64,000 nt of DNA from Clostridia bacterium (GCA_017517665.1 JAFWYP010000001.1:62001-126000), one strand, 5' to 3'. Positions 25,778 through 36,242 are shown, numbered from the stretch's first letter. A program made the numbers and translations. Notes: generated from the letters alone by a model not told the origin.

Positions 25778-26803
25778 ATGTCCGATTATACAATAGTATA
25801 TTTCAAAGGAATCGAAAGAGGCTTCAGTGTTCCGAGCACGCTTGCCGATTTTTCAATTTTCGGAATTGATGTCAACATTAAATTTTACGGTGCGATAATT
25901 GCATTCGGCTTTTTGCTTGCCGTTCTTTTCGGCGGCAGAATGGCTTATAAATGGAAAATGAGCCTCGACAAAATGGTCGATGTTCTCATTTACGGAACTC
26001 TCGCAGGAATCGTGGGCGCAAGGCTTTATTATGTTTTCTCAAAATGGGATTACTACGGTGAACATCTCTCGGAAATTCCGCAGATATGGAACGGCGGTCT
26101 TGCGATTTACGGCGGAATTATCGGCGGTGTGCTTGCCGCATTCATTGTGTGCAAGGTCAGAAAGATGAATTTCTGGAATTTGTTTGATATCGCCTCGATG
26201 AGCCTTCTCATCGGTCAGGGTATCGGCAGATGGGGCAACTTCACAAATCAGGAAGCTTTCGGTATCAATACCGAAATGCCGTGGGGTATGTGGAGCGAAA
26301 AAATCGCAGATGATATAATCAGAAATCAGGCGCTTCATGCCGAAAAAGGTTTTTATGTAGACCCCGACAAATTCGTTCACCCCACATTCCTTTATGAATC
26401 TATATGGTGCCTTCTCGGCGTGCTTGTGCTTTATATAATCTGCCGAAAGGCAAGAAAGTTCAGCGGACAGATTGCTCTCTGCTACGGCATCTGGTACGGC
26501 GTTGAAAGAACGGTTGTTGAGGGCCTCAGAACCGACAGCCTTTATATCGCAGGTACAACAATCCGCGTTTCTCAGGCTCTTTCCGCTGCGATTGCAATAG
26601 TCTGTGCAATTCTTCTTGTTGTTCTTTTAATAAAATTTACAAAGAATCCGAAGCCCATTGACGGTGTTGATTTCTTCCTGGAAGAAGAGCTGAAAAAAGA
26701 AGCTGAGGCAAAAAAGAATGCGGAATCAAAAACAACCGAAGAAACAGAGACAATTAATAATAATGTAATAAAGGAGAGTGTTTCCGATGGCAAAGATATT
26801 TGA
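25778..26803 (+). CDS. lgt: Prolipoprotein diacylglyceryl transferase
   Basis: 341 residues. Lgt moves diacylglycerol from phosphatidylglycerol to the lipobox Cys of prolipoproteins in the inner membrane. Seen: seven hydrophobic segments, the signature around IGQGIGRWGNFTNQEAFG with its catalytic Arg, HPTFLYES and the later YGVERTVVEGLRTD. A polar tail of about 45 residues, rich in Glu, Lys and Thr, extends past the last membrane helix and is longer than usual. The end overlaps folD by 17 bases. Confidence 0.95.
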   Translation: MSDYTIVYFKGIERGFSVPSTLADFSIFGIDVNIKFYGAIIAFGFLLAVLFGGRMAYKWKMSLDKMVDVLIYGTLAGIVGARLYYVFSKWDYYGEHLSEIPQIWNGGLAIYGGIIGGVLAAFIVCKVRKMNFWNLFDIASMSLLIGQGIGRWGNFTNQEAFGINTEMPWGMWSEKIADDIIRNQALHAEKGFYVDPDKFVHPTFLYESIWCLLGVLVLYIICRKARKFSGQIALCYGIWYGVERTVVEGLRTDSLYIAGTTIRVSQALSAAIAIVCAILLVVLLIKFTKNPKPIDGVDFFLEEELKKEAEAKKNAESKTTEETETINNNVIKESVSDGKDI

Positions 26804-27635
26804 CGGCAAGGCTGTCAGAGAATACAACCTTGATAAAATCGCAGAACAGGTTGCCGTGCTCAAAGAAAAGGGCGTTCTGCCCACCCTTGCGGTTATTATC
26901 GTAGGAAGCGACCCCGCAAGCCGTATTTACGTAAACAACAAAAAAGCTGCTTGCGAAAGAACGGGTATGCGCTCACTTGAATATGCACTTCCCGAGGAAA
27001 CAACAACCGAGGAATTGCTTGAACTTATCGACAAACTAAATGCGGATAAGGAAGTCAACGGCATTCTCTGTCAGCTTCCCGTACCCAAACATATTGATAA
27101 AAATGCCGTACTTGAAAGAATACTTCCCGAAAAAGATGTTGACTGTTTCCATCCCGAAAATGTGGGCAGACTTTCAATTGGAAACGGTGAACTTGTACCC
27201 TGCACACCCATGGGCATGGTAAAGCTTTTAGAATACGAAAACATAGACCCCACGGGCAAGCATTGCGTTATCATTGGCAGGAGCGATATCGTCGGCAAAC
27301 CCATGGCAATGCTCATGCTTGCAAGAAACGCAACCGTTTCAATCTGCCATTCAAAGACCGTTAACCTTTCCGAAATAACAAGGCAGGCAGATATCCTTGT
27401 TGCCGCAGTCGGCATTGCAAAATTCGTTAAAGCCGATATGGTCAAGGATGGCGCAATTGTTCTTGATGTCGGTATGGACAGGGATGAAAACGGCAAGCTT
27501 TGCGGTGATGTTGATTTTGACGAAGTCAAAGAAAAGGCTTCGTTCATCACACCCGTACCCGGCGGAGTAGGCCCGATGACAATTGCAATGCTCATGAGAA
27601 ACACTCTCACTGCTGCAGATATTCAGAACAGATAA
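26787..27635 (+). CDS. folD: Bifunctional methylene-THF dehydrogenase/cyclohydrolase
   Basis: 282 residues from ATG 26787; GGAG at 26773-26776 is 10 bases away, whereas the GTG at 26778 is too close. FolD interconverts methylene-, methenyl- and formyl-THF in one-carbon metabolism. Seen: SRIYVNNKKAACE with the catalytic Tyr and Lys, GILCQLPVPKHID, DVDCFHPENVG, the NADP loop GRSDIVGKPMA, and the C-terminal PVPGGVGPMTIAMLM. Confidence 0.97.
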   Translation: MAKIFDGKAVREYNLDKIAEQVAVLKEKGVLPTLAVIIVGSDPASRIYVNNKKAACERTGMRSLEYALPEETTTEELLELIDKLNADKEVNGILCQLPVPKHIDKNAVLERILPEKDVDCFHPENVGRLSIGNGELVPCTPMGMVKLLEYENIDPTGKHCVIIGRSDIVGKPMAMLMLARNATVSICHSKTVNLSEITRQADILVAAVGIAKFVKADMVKDGAIVLDVGMDRDENGKLCGDVDFDEVKEKASFITPVPGGVGPMTIAMLMRNTLTAADIQNR

Positions 27636-27647
27636 GGAGAAAGAAAT

Positions 27648-27884
27648 ATGGAAAGAAAACTTTACAGGAGCAGAACAGACAAAAAGATTTTCGGTGTAAT
27701 CGGCGGATTGGCAAAGTATTTTAACATTGATGCAACAATTCTCAGAATTATCTATGTTCTTCTTTCGATATTTGTAATCGGCTGTCCGATTATCATTTAT
27801 CTTGTTGTTGCGCTTATCATTCCCGAAGAACCCGAAAACACAGAGTATCAGCAGGCAAATTATGAGCCTGTTGACAAAAACTGA
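27648..27884 (+). CDS. PspC-domain membrane protein
   Basis: 78 residues. The N-terminal LYRSRTDKKIFGVIGGLAKYF and one strongly hydrophobic helix (about 37-60) are the PspC pattern, followed by a short acidic tail. Small PspC proteins sit in the membrane and are linked to envelope stress, though single-domain copies are poorly understood. AAGGAGAAAG is well placed before ATG 27648. It is the last gene of the lgt-folD stretch; a new promoter follows. Confidence 0.9.
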   Translation: MERKLYRSRTDKKIFGVIGGLAKYFNIDATILRIIYVLLSIFVIGCPIIIYLVVALIIPEEPENTEYQQANYEPVDKN

Positions 27885-27910
27885 TTTTTCAAAAAATATC
27901 AAAAAAAGAT

Positions 27911-27939
27911 TTGATAACACTTGAATGTTGTGCTATAAT
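27911..27939 (+). promoter_or_regulatory. Promoter of the rplU-prp-rpmA operon
   Basis: TTGATA (27911-27916), 17 bases, then an extended -10 TGC and TATAAT (27934-27939). Confidence 0.75.
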
Positions 27940-27945
27940 CTTTCA

Positions 27946-28061
27946 TGCCGCATATTCGGGGCGGGTGAGTTATGCCCAAAAACGGATTTATCCGTGCCTC
28001 CGGTAACCCACTTATAAGAGTTACGAGAATAGCGAGTCTTAAAGAAAAGGAATGAATTCCG
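27946..28061 (+). promoter_or_regulatory. Candidate structured leader RNA of ribosomal protein L21
   Basis: About 115 bases of GC-richer, gene-free leader sit between the promoter and rplU. Visible pairings are GGGT (27963) with ACCC (28006), a small CGGA-TTTA-TCCG hairpin (27983-27994), and CCTCCGG-type segments between. L21 leaders are known in Firmicutes, and position and structure fit; I cannot confirm the consensus by eye. Confidence 0.55.
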
Positions 28062-28373
28062 ATGTACGCAATTATTGAAACAGGCGGCAAGCAGTACAAG
28101 GTTGAAGCCGGCGATGTTATCTACATCGAAAAGCTTGACGCAGAAGAAGCAAGCGAATACACCTTTGATAAGGTTATCGCTGTCGGAATCGATGACGGTA
28201 TCACCGTTGGCGCTCCCTATGTTGACGGAGCAAGCGTTTCCGCAAAGATTGTCAAGAACGGTAAAGCAAAGAAAGTTATCGTTATGACCTACAAGCCCAA
28301 GAAGAACTCCAAGAGAAAGATGGGCCACAGACAGCCTTACACTAAGGTTGAAATCTCTGCTATCAACGCATAA
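28062..28373 (+). CDS. rplU: 50S ribosomal protein L21
   Basis: 103 residues, normal length. [20 protein letters not shown] at the start and the C-terminal [20 protein letters not shown] are diagnostic. It binds 23S rRNA domain VI near L20. AAAGGAATG is upstream. First gene of the L21-Prp-L27 operon. Confidence 0.98.
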   Translation: MYAIIETGGKQYKVEAGDVIYIEKLDAEEASEYTFDKVIAVGIDDGITVGAPYVDGASVSAKIVKNGKAKKVIVMTYKPKKNSKRKMGHRQPYTKVEISAINA

Positions 28374-28384
28374 GTACTTTCCCT

Positions 28385-28708
28385 ATGATAAGGGTCAAGT
28401 TCTTGGTCGGTAACAGACAGCTTGCAGGGTTTGAAATCAGAGGTCATGCGGATTTTGCCGATATCGGTGAAGACATAGTCTGTGCTTCGGTTTCTTCGGC
28501 GGCATTCATGGCGGCGAACACAATAACCGAAATCATCGGTGCAAAAGCCGATGCAAATGCAGACAGCGGAGCAATGTCACTCAGGGTTAAAGAACCTTGC
28601 GAAAGAACCGAAACGGTTCTTAAGGGACTCGAGCTTCACTTGAGTGAGCTTTCAAAGCAGTATCCCGACAACATCAAAATTATCTACGGAGGTGTAAAGA
28701 ATGCTTAA
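28385..28708 (+). CDS. prp: Ribosomal-processing cysteine protease Prp
   Basis: 107 residues. The conserved GHA (His21) and VCASVSSAA (Cys33) pair forms the catalytic dyad of Prp, which trims the N-terminal extension of L27 before ribosome assembly. Its place between L21 and L27 is standard in Firmicutes. No clear Shine-Dalgarno precedes ATG 28385, so it may depend on coupling to rplU 11 bases upstream. It overlaps rpmA by 8 bases. Confidence 0.96.
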   Translation: MIRVKFLVGNRQLAGFEIRGHADFADIGEDIVCASVSSAAFMAANTITEIIGAKADANADSGAMSLRVKEPCERTETVLKGLELHLSELSKQYPDNIKIIYGGVKNA

Positions 28709-28985
28709 GATAAACATTCAGCTTTTCGCTCATAAGAAAGGTATGGGTTCAACCCGTAACGGCCGTGACTCAGAATCAAAGAGACTCGGCGCAAAGAGAG
28801 CTGACGGTCAGTTCGTTCTTGCAGGTAATATCCTTGTAAGACAGAGAGGTACTCACATCCATCCCGGCAACAACGTTGGTAAGGGTTCAGACGATACTCT
28901 CTTCGCACTTATTGACGGTACAGTTAAGTTCGAGCGTATGGGCAAAGACCGCAAGAAGGTCAGCGTTTACGCAGTTGAGCAGTAA
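28701..28985 (+). CDS. rpmA: 50S ribosomal protein L27 with cleavable N-terminal extension
   Basis: 94 residues. The first nine residues, MLKINIQLF, then AHKKG match the Prp cleavage site, so the mature protein should start at Ala10. The body ([31 protein letters not shown]) is typical. The mature N-terminus reaches the peptidyl-transferase centre, which explains the need for removal. GGAGGTG lies 6 bases before ATG 28701, inside prp. Confidence 0.98.
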   Translation: MLKINIQLFAHKKGMGSTRNGRDSESKRLGAKRADGQFVLAGNILVRQRGTHIHPGNNVGKGSDDTLFALIDGTVKFERMGKDRKKVSVYAVEQ

Positions 28986-29000
28986 TTTACAGTAAAAATC

Positions 29001-29033
29001 AATCCGCTATGCATTTCGCATAGCGGATTTTTT
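29001..29033. terminator. Bidirectional terminator after rpmA
   Basis: A perfect 12-bp stem AATCCGCTATGC/GCATAGCGGATT with loop ATTTC and a run of Ts; it also ends the minus-strand unit. Confidence 0.88.
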
Positions 29034-29416
29034 CATGTTCTGTCAGACCAAATATCAAGCTTTTCAATGCGGAGATTTTTGCATTTTTCAAACGCTTTGG
29101 AAAGCAAAACCGTTTGAATGAAATCACCGTAATTTTTGTGCCACGAGCAAGTTGACAGTTTATTAATGTTTTCATCCGTATTGTAAATAATATCGGTATG
29201 AATCTGTACAGGTTCGCTGTCACCGTCGGAAAACTGTCTGACTAATGAAAACAGCAGCATGGTTTTGCCGTTGTGTGTAATCGAACCGCTTTCAAATAAA
29301 AATTCTTCATCTTCGCCGTCGATTTCCATTCTGCACATATTGCTGAATTTATCAATAACAGTTAGAAGCGGCGTGTTGAGGTTGATATTTGATTTGAGAA
29401 AATTAATAGTTTTCAT
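29033..29416 (-). CDS. Uncharacterised protein coupled to uvrA
   Basis: 127 residues from ATG 29416; the longer in-frame start at 29464 lies inside uvrA. The ATG overlaps the uvrA stop (TAATG on the minus strand), so it is probably translated by coupling and co-expressed with the SOS-type uvrBA operon. The protein is soluble, acidic in its first half, with a probable beta-rich core (GSITHNGKTMLLFSLVRQF) and a C-terminal LRIEKLDIWSDRT. It has no signal, membrane segment or motif I can name. Function unknown. Confidence 0.7.
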   Translation of the reverse strand: MKTINFLKSNINLNTPLLTVIDKFSNMCRMEIDGEDEEFLFESGSITHNGKTMLLFSLVRQFSDGDSEPVQIHTDIIYNTDENINKLSTCSWHKNYGDFIQTVLLSKAFEKCKNLRIEKLDIWSDRT

Positions 29417-32241
29417 TATTCCAGCACCTCTTTCAGATACATACCCGTATATGACTTCTTGCACTTTGCAACCTCTTCGGGAGTGCCTTGTGCAACGATC
29501 GTGCCGCCACCGTTGCCGCCCTCGGGACCGAGGTCGATTATATGGTCGGCAACCTTTATAACGTCAAGATTGTGCTTGATAACAATAACCGTGTTGCCCT
29601 TATCAACAAACTTCTGAAGAACATCAATCAGTCTGTGAACGTCGGCTGTGTGAAGTCCCGTTGTGGGTTCATCAAGAATATAAACAGTCTTACCCGTTGA
29701 CTGTCTTGCAAGCTCTGTTGCAAGCTTGACTCTCTGTGCCTCACCGCCCGAAAGAGTGGTTGCAGGCTGTCCGATTTTGATATATCCCAAACCGACATCA
29801 TAAAGTGTTTTGATTTTGCGGTGGATTTTCGGTATGCTTTCAAAGAAATTCATGCCTTCTTCAACTGTCATATCAAGAATATCGGCAATGTTTTTGCCCT
29901 TGTAATGCACTTCAAGGGTTTCTCTGTTGTATCTTTTGCCCTTGCATACCTCGCAGGGAACATAAATATCGCTCATAAAATGCATTTCGATTTTAACAAT
30001 GCCGTCACCCTGGCAAGCTTCGCATCTGCCGCCTTTGACGTTGAACGAAAAACGGTTTGCCTTGTAGCCTTTTTTCTTCGAATCAACCGTTGAAGCAAAA
30101 AGCTCTCTGATATCGTTGAAAACTCCCGTATAGGTTGCGGGGTTTGAACGCGGAGTTCTGCCGATGGGAGATTGGTCAATGTCGATAACCTTATCAAGAT
30201 ATTCCGTTCCTGTGATTTTGTCATGTTCACCGGGAATTTTTTTTGCACCGTTAAGGTGTGTTACAAGATATTTTTTGAGAATTTCATTGACAAGTGACGA
30301 CTTGCCCGACCCCGAAACGCCCGTCACAGCGATAAATTTTCCGAGGGGGAATTCAACGTCAATATTCTTAAGGTTGTTTTCTTTTGCGCCGTAAACAACA
30401 AGAGCTTTGCCGTTTCCTTCCCTGCGTTTTTCGGGAACAGGAATGAACTTCTTTCCGCTTAAATATTGACCCGTAACGGAATTTTCGCAATTCTTGATAT
30501 CGTCAATGCTTCCGCAGCAGACAATTTCACCGCCGTGAATACCCGCACCCGGTCCGACGTCAACTATATAATCCGCCGCCTCCATTGTTTCTTCATCATG
30601 CTCAACAACGATAAGTGTGTTGCCGATATCGCGCAGATGACGCAGAGTGTTGAGAAGCTTTGCGTTGTCGCGCTGGTGAAGTCCGATGCTCGGCTCGTCG
30701 AGAATATAAAGAACACCCATGAGTGACGAACCGATTTGCGTTGCAAGGCGGATTCTCTGTGCCTCACCGCCCGAAAGGGTAGCCGAGGGTCTTGCAAGAG
30801 AAAGATAATCAAGACCTACGCTTGAAAGGAATTCAAGTCTGCCTTTGATTTCCTTTATTATCTGACTGCCTATCATTTCATCGCGTTCGCGGAGCTTGAG
30901 ATTGTTAAGAAAATCAATTTCCTCGCCGATGGATTTATTTGAAAAATCGTTGATGTTAATGTCACCTACGGTAATGCAAAGAGATTCTTTTTTCAGCCTT
31001 GCGCCGCCGCATTCGGGACATTTCACCGTGGACATATATCCTTCGATTTCATTTCTCGAATATTCGCTTGTGGTTTCTCTGTATCTTCTTTCAAGGTTGT
31101 TTATGATACCCTCGAAGTCTGTCATGTAAGTGCCGCTTCCGTATTCGCTTCTGCGCTCAAGCTTGATTTTTTTGCCGTCCGTGCCGTAGAAAATAACATC
31201 CTTCGCCTTTTTTGAGAGGTCCTTGAATGGAGTTTCAAGCGAAAAATCATATGCCTTTGCAAGTCCCTCATAATACATCTGTGCAATTGTACCTCCGTCG
31301 GATGAACTCCAGCCGCTTGCCTGAATTGCACCTTCTTTTATTGAAAGCTCGGGATTCGGCACAATAAGTTTCGGGTCGACCTTCATCAGAACACTCAGAC
31401 CCGCACATTTCGGACAAGCACCGAAAGGATTGTTGAATGAAAACGAACGGGGTTCAAGTTCTTCAATATTCACTCCGTGTTCGGGGCAGGCATAGTTGAG
31501 AGAATAAAGCTGTTCTTCGCCATCGATAACATCAATCATCAAAAGTCCGTCGGTGAGATTTGTTGCGGTTTCAATTGAATCGGCGAGTCTTGAACGTATG
31601 CCGTCTTTGATGACAAGTCGGTCAACTATAACTTCGATATTGTGCTTTATATTCTTTTCAAGCTTTATTTCTTCGGATAAATCATAGACTATTCCGTCAA
31701 TTCTGACTCTTGCAAAGCCGCCCTTACGGATTGATTCAAGCTCCTTTACGTATTCGCCCTTTTTGCCTCTTGCAATGGGTGCCATAACCTGAATTCTTGT
31801 ACCTTCGGGCATTGAAAGCACGCGTTTTGTTATATCATCAACGGTCTGCTTGCTGATTTCTCTGCCGCACTCGGGGCAATGGGGGATACCGATTCTCGCA
31901 TAAAGCAGACGCAGATAGTCATAGATTTCAGTAACCGTGCCGACGGTTGAACGGGGATTCTTTGAGGTTGTTTTCTGGTCGATTGAAATAGCAGGGGAAA
32001 GACCCTCAATGCTGTCAATGGAAGGTTTTTCCATCTGACCGAGAAACTGTCTTGCATATGATGAAAGGGATTCAACATATCTTCGCTGACCCTCTGCGTA
32101 GATTGTGTCGAACGCAAGTGAAGATTTGCCCGAACCCGAAAGTCCTGTGAAAACAACAAGCTTGTCACGGGGGATTTGTATATCAACATTTTTAAGGTTA
32201 TGCTCTTTTGCACCCTTAACGGTTAAATATTTTGATGCCAT
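29416..32241 (-). CDS. uvrA: Excinuclease ABC subunit A
   Basis: 941 residues, full length. UvrA scans DNA for lesions and loads UvrB in nucleotide excision repair. Seen: two ABC modules with Walker [10 protein letters not shown] and GVSGSGKSS, the zinc-finger cysteines CPECG, CPKC and CEACQGDG...[10 protein letters not shown], two LSGGEAQR signatures and two ILDEP Walker B motifs. The start overlaps the uvrB stop (TAATG), giving a tightly coupled uvrB-uvrA operon. Confidence 0.98.
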   Translation of the reverse strand: MASKYLTVKGAKEHNLKNVDIQIPRDKLVVFTGLSGSGKSSLAFDTIYAEGQRRYVESLSSYARQFLGQMEKPSIDSIEGLSPAISIDQKTTSKNPRSTVGTVTEIYDYLRLLYARIGIPHCPECGREISKQTVDDITKRVLSMPEGTRIQVMAPIARGKKGEYVKELESIRKGGFARVRIDGIVYDLSEEIKLEKNIKHNIEVIVDRLVIKDGIRSRLADSIETATNLTDGLLMIDVIDGEEQLYSLNYACPEHGVNIEELEPRSFSFNNPFGACPKCAGLSVLMKVDPKLIVPNPELSIKEGAIQASGWSSSDGGTIAQMYYEGLAKAYDFSLETPFKDLSKKAKDVIFYGTDGKKIKLERRSEYGSGTYMTDFEGIINNLERRYRETTSEYSRNEIEGYMSTVKCPECGGARLKKESLCITVGDININDFSNKSIGEEIDFLNNLKLRERDEMIGSQIIKEIKGRLEFLSSVGLDYLSLARPSATLSGGEAQRIRLATQIGSSLMGVLYILDEPSIGLHQRDNAKLLNTLRHLRDIGNTLIVVEHDEETMEAADYIVDVGPGAGIHGGEIVCCGSIDDIKNCENSVTGQYLSGKKFIPVPEKRREGNGKALVVYGAKENNLKNIDVEFPLGKFIAVTGVSGSGKSSLVNEILKKYLVTHLNGAKKIPGEHDKITGTEYLDKVIDIDQSPIGRTPRSNPATYTGVFNDIRELFASTVDSKKKGYKANRFSFNVKGGRCEACQGDGIVKIEMHFMSDIYVPCEVCKGKRYNRETLEVHYKGKNIADILDMTVEEGMNFFESIPKIHRKIKTLYDVGLGYIKIGQPATTLSGGEAQRVKLATELARQSTGKTVYILDEPTTGLHTADVHRLIDVLQKFVDKGNTVIVIKHNLDVIKVADHIIDLGPEGGNGGGTIVAQGTPEEVAKCKKSYTGMYLKEVLE

Positions 32242-34199
32242 TATTTACCTCTTCTTAGTTTTTCAATTTTATCACGGAGGAATGCTGCGTGTTCAAATTC
32301 AAGGATTTTTGCCGCCGCTTTCATTTCTGCCGTGAGTCTGACTATCATCTCTTCGCGTTCCTTTTTGCTCATCTTTGAAATCGGTTTGTCGCCGTCATCC
32401 TTTGCGGAAATTTCAATGATTTCGTAAACATCTTTGACAATTGTCTGCGGAGTAATGCCGTGTTCTTCGTTGTATGCCATTTGTTTCTGTCTGCGGCGTT
32501 CCGTTTCGGTTATTGCTCTTTCCATTGACGGCGTTACGCAGTCGGCATACATGATAACCGTACCTTTTGCATTTCGCGCAGCACGTCCGATTGTCTGGAC
32601 AAGCGATGTTTCGGAACGAAGGAAACCTTCTTTATCCGCATCGAGAATCGCAACAAGCGAAACTTCAGGAATGTCAAGACCCTCGCGCAGAAGGTTGATT
32701 CCGATTAAAACGTCAAAATCGCCGAGGCGCAGACCTCTGATGATTTCCATTCGCTCAATCGTATCTATATCGTGGTGCATATAACGCACCTTTATATCAA
32801 GGTTTTCAAGGTAATCCGTCAGGTCTTCCGCCATTCGTTTGGTGAGAGTTGTAACAAGAACTCTCTCGCCCTTGGCTGTTCTTTCGTTGATTTCCGAAAC
32901 AAGATCGTCAATCTGTCCTTCGACGGGTCTTACGGAGATTTCGGGGTCAAGAAGTCCGGTCGGTCTGATAACCTGCTCGGCAATCTGTGCGCTCTTTTCT
33001 TTTTCAAGTTCACCCGGAGTTGCGCTGACAAAAATTTTCTGACCCGTTCTTTTATAGAATTCATCGAAAGTAAGCGGTCTGTTGTCAAATGCGGAGGGGA
33101 GACGGAAACCGAAGTTTATAAGGCTTTCTTTTCTTGCCCTGTCACCGCCGTACATCGCTCTGACCTGCGGCAGGGTAACATGAGATTCGTCAACAAATAA
33201 AAGAAAATCATCGGGGAAATAGTTGAGAAGCGTGAACGGTGCGGACCCTGCAGGTCTGCCCGACATGATTCTTGAATAGTTTTCGATTCCTTTGCAGAAT
33301 CCTGTTTCACGGAGCATCTCAATGTCGTATTCCGTGCGCTGACGTATTCTCTGCGCTTCAAGAAGCTTTCCGTTTTCCTGAAAATATTTTTCTCTTTCAA
33401 GCATTTCTTCAAATATATTTGAGATGGATTTTTCCATTTTGTCGGGCGCGATAACATAGTGGGATGCAGGATAAATCGCTGCATGGGATAGCACACTTTT
33501 TACCTGACCCGTCAAAGCGTTGATTTCACTTATTCTGTCAATTTCATCACCGAAAAACTCAACCCGAATGCCGTTTTCATTTGAATAAACGGGGAATATT
33601 TCAACAACATCGCCCCTGACTCTGAATTTGTTACGGCTGAAATCAATGTCATTTCTTTCGTACTGAATCGAAACAAGCTTTTCTATCAGTTCATCTCGGC
33701 TTTTCTCCATACCTGTACGCAGTGAAATAACCATGCTGCGGTAATCAATGGGGTCGCCGAGAGTGTAAATACACGAAACACTTGCAACGATAATAACATC
33801 GCGTCTTTCCGAAAGTGCGGAAGTTGCGGAGTGACGAAGCTTATCTATTTCATCGTTAACGGCAGAATCTTTTTCGATATATGTGTCTGTAGTCGGAATA
33901 TATGCCTCGGGCTGATAATAATCATAGTAACTGACGAAATATTCAACCGCATTCTCGGGGAAGAATTCACGGAATTCCGAGCAAAGCTGTGCGGCAAGGG
34001 TTTTGTTATGAGCAAGAACAAGCGTGGGTCTGTTGACCTTTTCAATGATATTTGCCATTGTGAAGGTCTTTCCCGAACCCGTAACGCCGAGAAGCGTCTG
34101 CTCACCGTAGCCCTTGTTAAGACCGTCAACAAGCTGAGCGATAGCCTGCGGCTGGTCACCCGTCGGTTTGTATTTTGAATGTAAAACAAACTTATCCAT
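32241..34199 (-). CDS. uvrB: Excinuclease ABC subunit B
   Basis: 652 residues. UvrB is the damage-verifying helicase-like subunit that recruits UvrC. Seen: Walker A GVTGSGKT, the beta-hairpin region [21 protein letters not shown], helicase motifs including DESHVTLPQ and [22 protein letters not shown], and the C-terminal UVR motif ([15 protein letters not shown]) that binds UvrC. GAGGG precedes ATG 34199. A LexA-type box and promoter lie immediately upstream. Confidence 0.98.
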   Translation of the reverse strand: MDKFVLHSKYKPTGDQPQAIAQLVDGLNKGYGEQTLLGVTGSGKTFTMANIIEKVNRPTLVLAHNKTLAAQLCSEFREFFPENAVEYFVSYYDYYQPEAYIPTTDTYIEKDSAVNDEIDKLRHSATSALSERRDVIIVASVSCIYTLGDPIDYRSMVISLRTGMEKSRDELIEKLVSIQYERNDIDFSRNKFRVRGDVVEIFPVYSNENGIRVEFFGDEIDRISEINALTGQVKSVLSHAAIYPASHYVIAPDKMEKSISNIFEEMLEREKYFQENGKLLEAQRIRQRTEYDIEMLRETGFCKGIENYSRIMSGRPAGSAPFTLLNYFPDDFLLFVDESHVTLPQVRAMYGGDRARKESLINFGFRLPSAFDNRPLTFDEFYKRTGQKIFVSATPGELEKEKSAQIAEQVIRPTGLLDPEISVRPVEGQIDDLVSEINERTAKGERVLVTTLTKRMAEDLTDYLENLDIKVRYMHHDIDTIERMEIIRGLRLGDFDVLIGINLLREGLDIPEVSLVAILDADKEGFLRSETSLVQTIGRAARNAKGTVIMYADCVTPSMERAITETERRRQKQMAYNEEHGITPQTIVKDVYEIIEISAKDDGDKPISKMSKKEREEMIVRLTAEMKAAAKILEFEHAAFLRDKIEKLRRGK

Positions 34200-34223
34200 A
34201 AATTCCCTCGTGTTTCATGCTAT

Positions 34224-34235
34224 GAACAAATGTTC
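34224..34235. promoter_or_regulatory. LexA (SOS/DinR) box of the uvrB operon
   Basis: GAACAAATGTTC is an exact match to the Gram-positive LexA half-sites GAAC-N4-GTTC and lies just downstream of the uvrB -10, where binding would block transcription. Confidence 0.88.
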
Positions 34236-34241
34236 TAATGA

Positions 34242-34270
34242 ATTATAACATATATATTTTTAAAAGTAAA
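34242..34270 (-). promoter_or_regulatory. Promoter of uvrB
   Basis: On the minus strand TTTACT (34270-34265), 17 bases, TATAAT (34247-34242), next to the LexA box. Confidence 0.65.
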
Positions 34271-34340
34271 CAATTTATTATAAAATATTTGTGAATATCA
34301 ACAAATTTCATAAACAAAAGTTGCAAACTGTCTTTGTTTG

Positions 34341-34369
34341 TTGACAATTTATACAAATAGTGGTAGAAT
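34341..34369 (+). promoter_or_regulatory. Promoter of rfbA-rfbC
   Basis: A perfect TTGACA (34341-34346), 17 bases, TAGAAT (34364-34369). Confidence 0.75.
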
Positions 34370-34418
34370 AATCTAAACATTGCGGCAATAATCTCATTTC
34401 CGAAATGGAGTGTTTTAT

Positions 34419-35363
34419 TTGAAAGGTATTATTCTTGCGGGTGGTTCAGGTACAAGACTTTACCCTCTCACGATGGTAACAAGTAAGCAGCTTCTTCCCG
34501 TTTATGATAAACCCATGATATATTATCCTCTTTCAACCCTCATGCTTGCGGGAATCAGGGATATTCTTATAATTTCAACCCCTTGCGATACTCCCCGTTT
34601 TGAAGAATTGCTCGGCACAGGCAGACAGTTCGGAATCAATCTTTCCTACGCAGTTCAGGAAAGTCCCGACGGACTTGCGCAGGCATTTATCATCGGCGAA
34701 GAATTTATCGGTGACGATGATGTTGCCATGGTTCTCGGAGATAATATTTTTTACGGCAACGGTCTCGGACATATGCTCCGTCAGGCTGCAAAGAATAAAA
34801 ACCGAGCAACAATTTTCGGCTATTATGTTGATAATCCTCAGGCTTTCGGCGTTGTTGAATTCGATGAAAACGGTATTCCCGTTTCAATTGAAGAAAAACC
34901 TGAAATTCCGAAGTCAAACTATGCCGTAACGGGTCTTTATTTCTATGACAACAGAGTTGTTGAATTTGCAAAATCGCTCAAGCCTTCAAAGAGGGGAGAG
35001 CTTGAAATAACCGATATCAACCAGATGTATCTCGACAGGGGCGACCTCGACATAAAACTTATGGGCAGAGGCTTTGCGTGGCTTGATACGGGAACGGTTG
35101 AAAATCTTACGGATGCGGCAAACTTTATCAGAACCGTTGAAAAACTGCAGGGTATCAAGATTTCCGCACCCGAAGAAATTGCATATAATATGCGTTGGAT
35201 AAGCCGCGAGGCTCTTCTCAGCTCTGCCGAGAAGTACGGCAAATCCTCATACGGTCAGCATCTCCGTTCCGTTGCGGAGGGCAGAATTCTCTATACCGGC
35301 GGAAAACCCGGTGAAAGACCGTGCTGGGGTGCAGAAGGAGATTTGAACTATGACGTTGACTGA
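34419..35363 (+). CDS. rfbA: Glucose-1-phosphate thymidylyltransferase
   Basis: 314 residues. RfbA/RmlA joins dTTP and glucose-1-phosphate to make dTDP-glucose, the first step to dTDP-L-rhamnose. Seen: [17 protein letters not shown] at the start, the catalytic YDKPMIYYP stretch and [12 protein letters not shown] 34419 is chosen because it gives the family N-terminus MKGIILAGG and GGAG (34407-34410) is 8 bases away; the GTG at 34410 would add three residues. It is a little longer than the usual 290 residues, with a polar C-terminal tail. It overlaps rfbC by 14 bases. Confidence 0.95.
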   Translation: MKGIILAGGSGTRLYPLTMVTSKQLLPVYDKPMIYYPLSTLMLAGIRDILIISTPCDTPRFEELLGTGRQFGINLSYAVQESPDGLAQAFIIGEEFIGDDDVAMVLGDNIFYGNGLGHMLRQAAKNKNRATIFGYYVDNPQAFGVVEFDENGIPVSIEEKPEIPKSNYAVTGLYFYDNRVVEFAKSLKPSKRGELEITDINQMYLDRGDLDIKLMGRGFAWLDTGTVENLTDAANFIRTVEKLQGIKISAPEEIAYNMRWISREALLSSAEKYGKSSYGQHLRSVAEGRILYTGGKPGERPCWGAEGDLNYDVD

Positions 35364-35895
35364 AACGGCGATTAACGGCGTTTTTGAAATTGAACCAAAA
35401 GTTTTCGGCGATAACCGTGGCTGGTTTTATGAAAGTTATTCAAAGGAAAAATTTGAAAAGCTCGGCATAACAACGGAATTTATTCAGGATAACCGTTCTT
35501 TTTCGGCGCAGAAAGGCACATTGAGGGGTTTGCATTGCCAGACAAATCCCAGGGCGCAGGCAAAGCTCATAACCTGCCTCAAGGGGTCGATTCTTGATGT
35601 TGCCGTTGATATCAGAAAAGGTTCGCCGACCTATATGAAATGGATTGCCGTTGAACTCAGCGAGGAGAATAAAAAAATGCTTTTTATTCCCAAAGGCTGC
35701 CTTCACGGATTTGTGACTCTGACCGATAATGTTGAGGTAACATATAAGGTAGACGAAACATATTCACCCGAAAATGACAGAAGCATCCGTTTTGATGACC
35801 CTGCATTCGGTGTTGAATGGGGATGCGAAAATCCCGTGCTTTCCGAAAAAGACAAAAACGCACCGCTGTACTCCGACAGCGATGTTGATTTTTAA
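35350..35895 (+). CDS. rfbC: dTDP-4-dehydrorhamnose 3,5-epimerase
   Basis: 181 residues, normal cupin-fold RmlC. Seen: [16 protein letters not shown]-like [18 protein letters not shown] with the catalytic His, [12 protein letters not shown], and [13 protein letters not shown]. It works on the product of RfbB. Neither rfbB nor rfbD is in the window, so the pathway must be completed elsewhere. Confidence 0.96.
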   Translation: MTLTETAINGVFEIEPKVFGDNRGWFYESYSKEKFEKLGITTEFIQDNRSFSAQKGTLRGLHCQTNPRAQAKLITCLKGSILDVAVDIRKGSPTYMKWIAVELSEENKKMLFIPKGCLHGFVTLTDNVEVTYKVDETYSPENDRSIRFDDPAFGVEWGCENPVLSEKDKNAPLYSDSDVDF

Positions 35896-35975
35896 TTTTT
35901 AAATTTTACCAAAATGTATATACGCATTGTTTCTGCTCATAATAACTGCGAAAAGCAATTAAGGAGTTGAAACGA

Positions 35976-36200
35976 ATGCTTGACAAAATTTCACTGGCTC
36001 TTGTGATAATCGGCGCTCTCAACTGGGGCAGCATCGGTCTGTTTCAGTTTGACCTCGTCGCCTGGATTTTCGGCGGTCAGGGAGCAATTCTCAGCAGAAT
36101 TGTTTACACAGTTATTGCCCTTGCGGGTATCTGGTGCATTTCCCTGCTTTTCAGAGAATCCGACGCTATCGTTAAGGCAGAATCAGACGATATACAGTAA
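35976..36200 (+). CDS. DUF378 family small membrane protein
   Basis: 74 residues from ATG 35976, with GGAG 9 bases upstream; the TTG at 35967 abuts the ribosome binding site. Two hydrophobic helices are separated by GGQGAILSRIVY, and the ALNWGSIGLFQFDLVAWIFGG pattern defines DUF378 (YuzA-like). Function unknown. It ends with a strong terminator. Confidence 0.88.
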   Translation: MLDKISLALVIIGALNWGSIGLFQFDLVAWIFGGQGAILSRIVYTVIALAGIWCISLLFRESDAIVKAESDDIQ

Positions 36201-36207
36201 AACAAAA

Positions 36208-36242
36208 ACCGCTGACTACTGAAAGTCGGCGGTAAATTTTTT
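36208..36242. terminator. Bidirectional terminator after the DUF378 gene
   Basis: ACCGCTGACT/AGTCGGCGGT with one T-G pair and a 6-base loop; T-runs on either side serve both strands. Confidence 0.8.

Noticed and set aside
29417-29464. Longer N-terminus of the gene after uvrA
   Set aside because: The extra 16 codons lie inside uvrA; the TAATG overlap at 29414-29418 is the better start.
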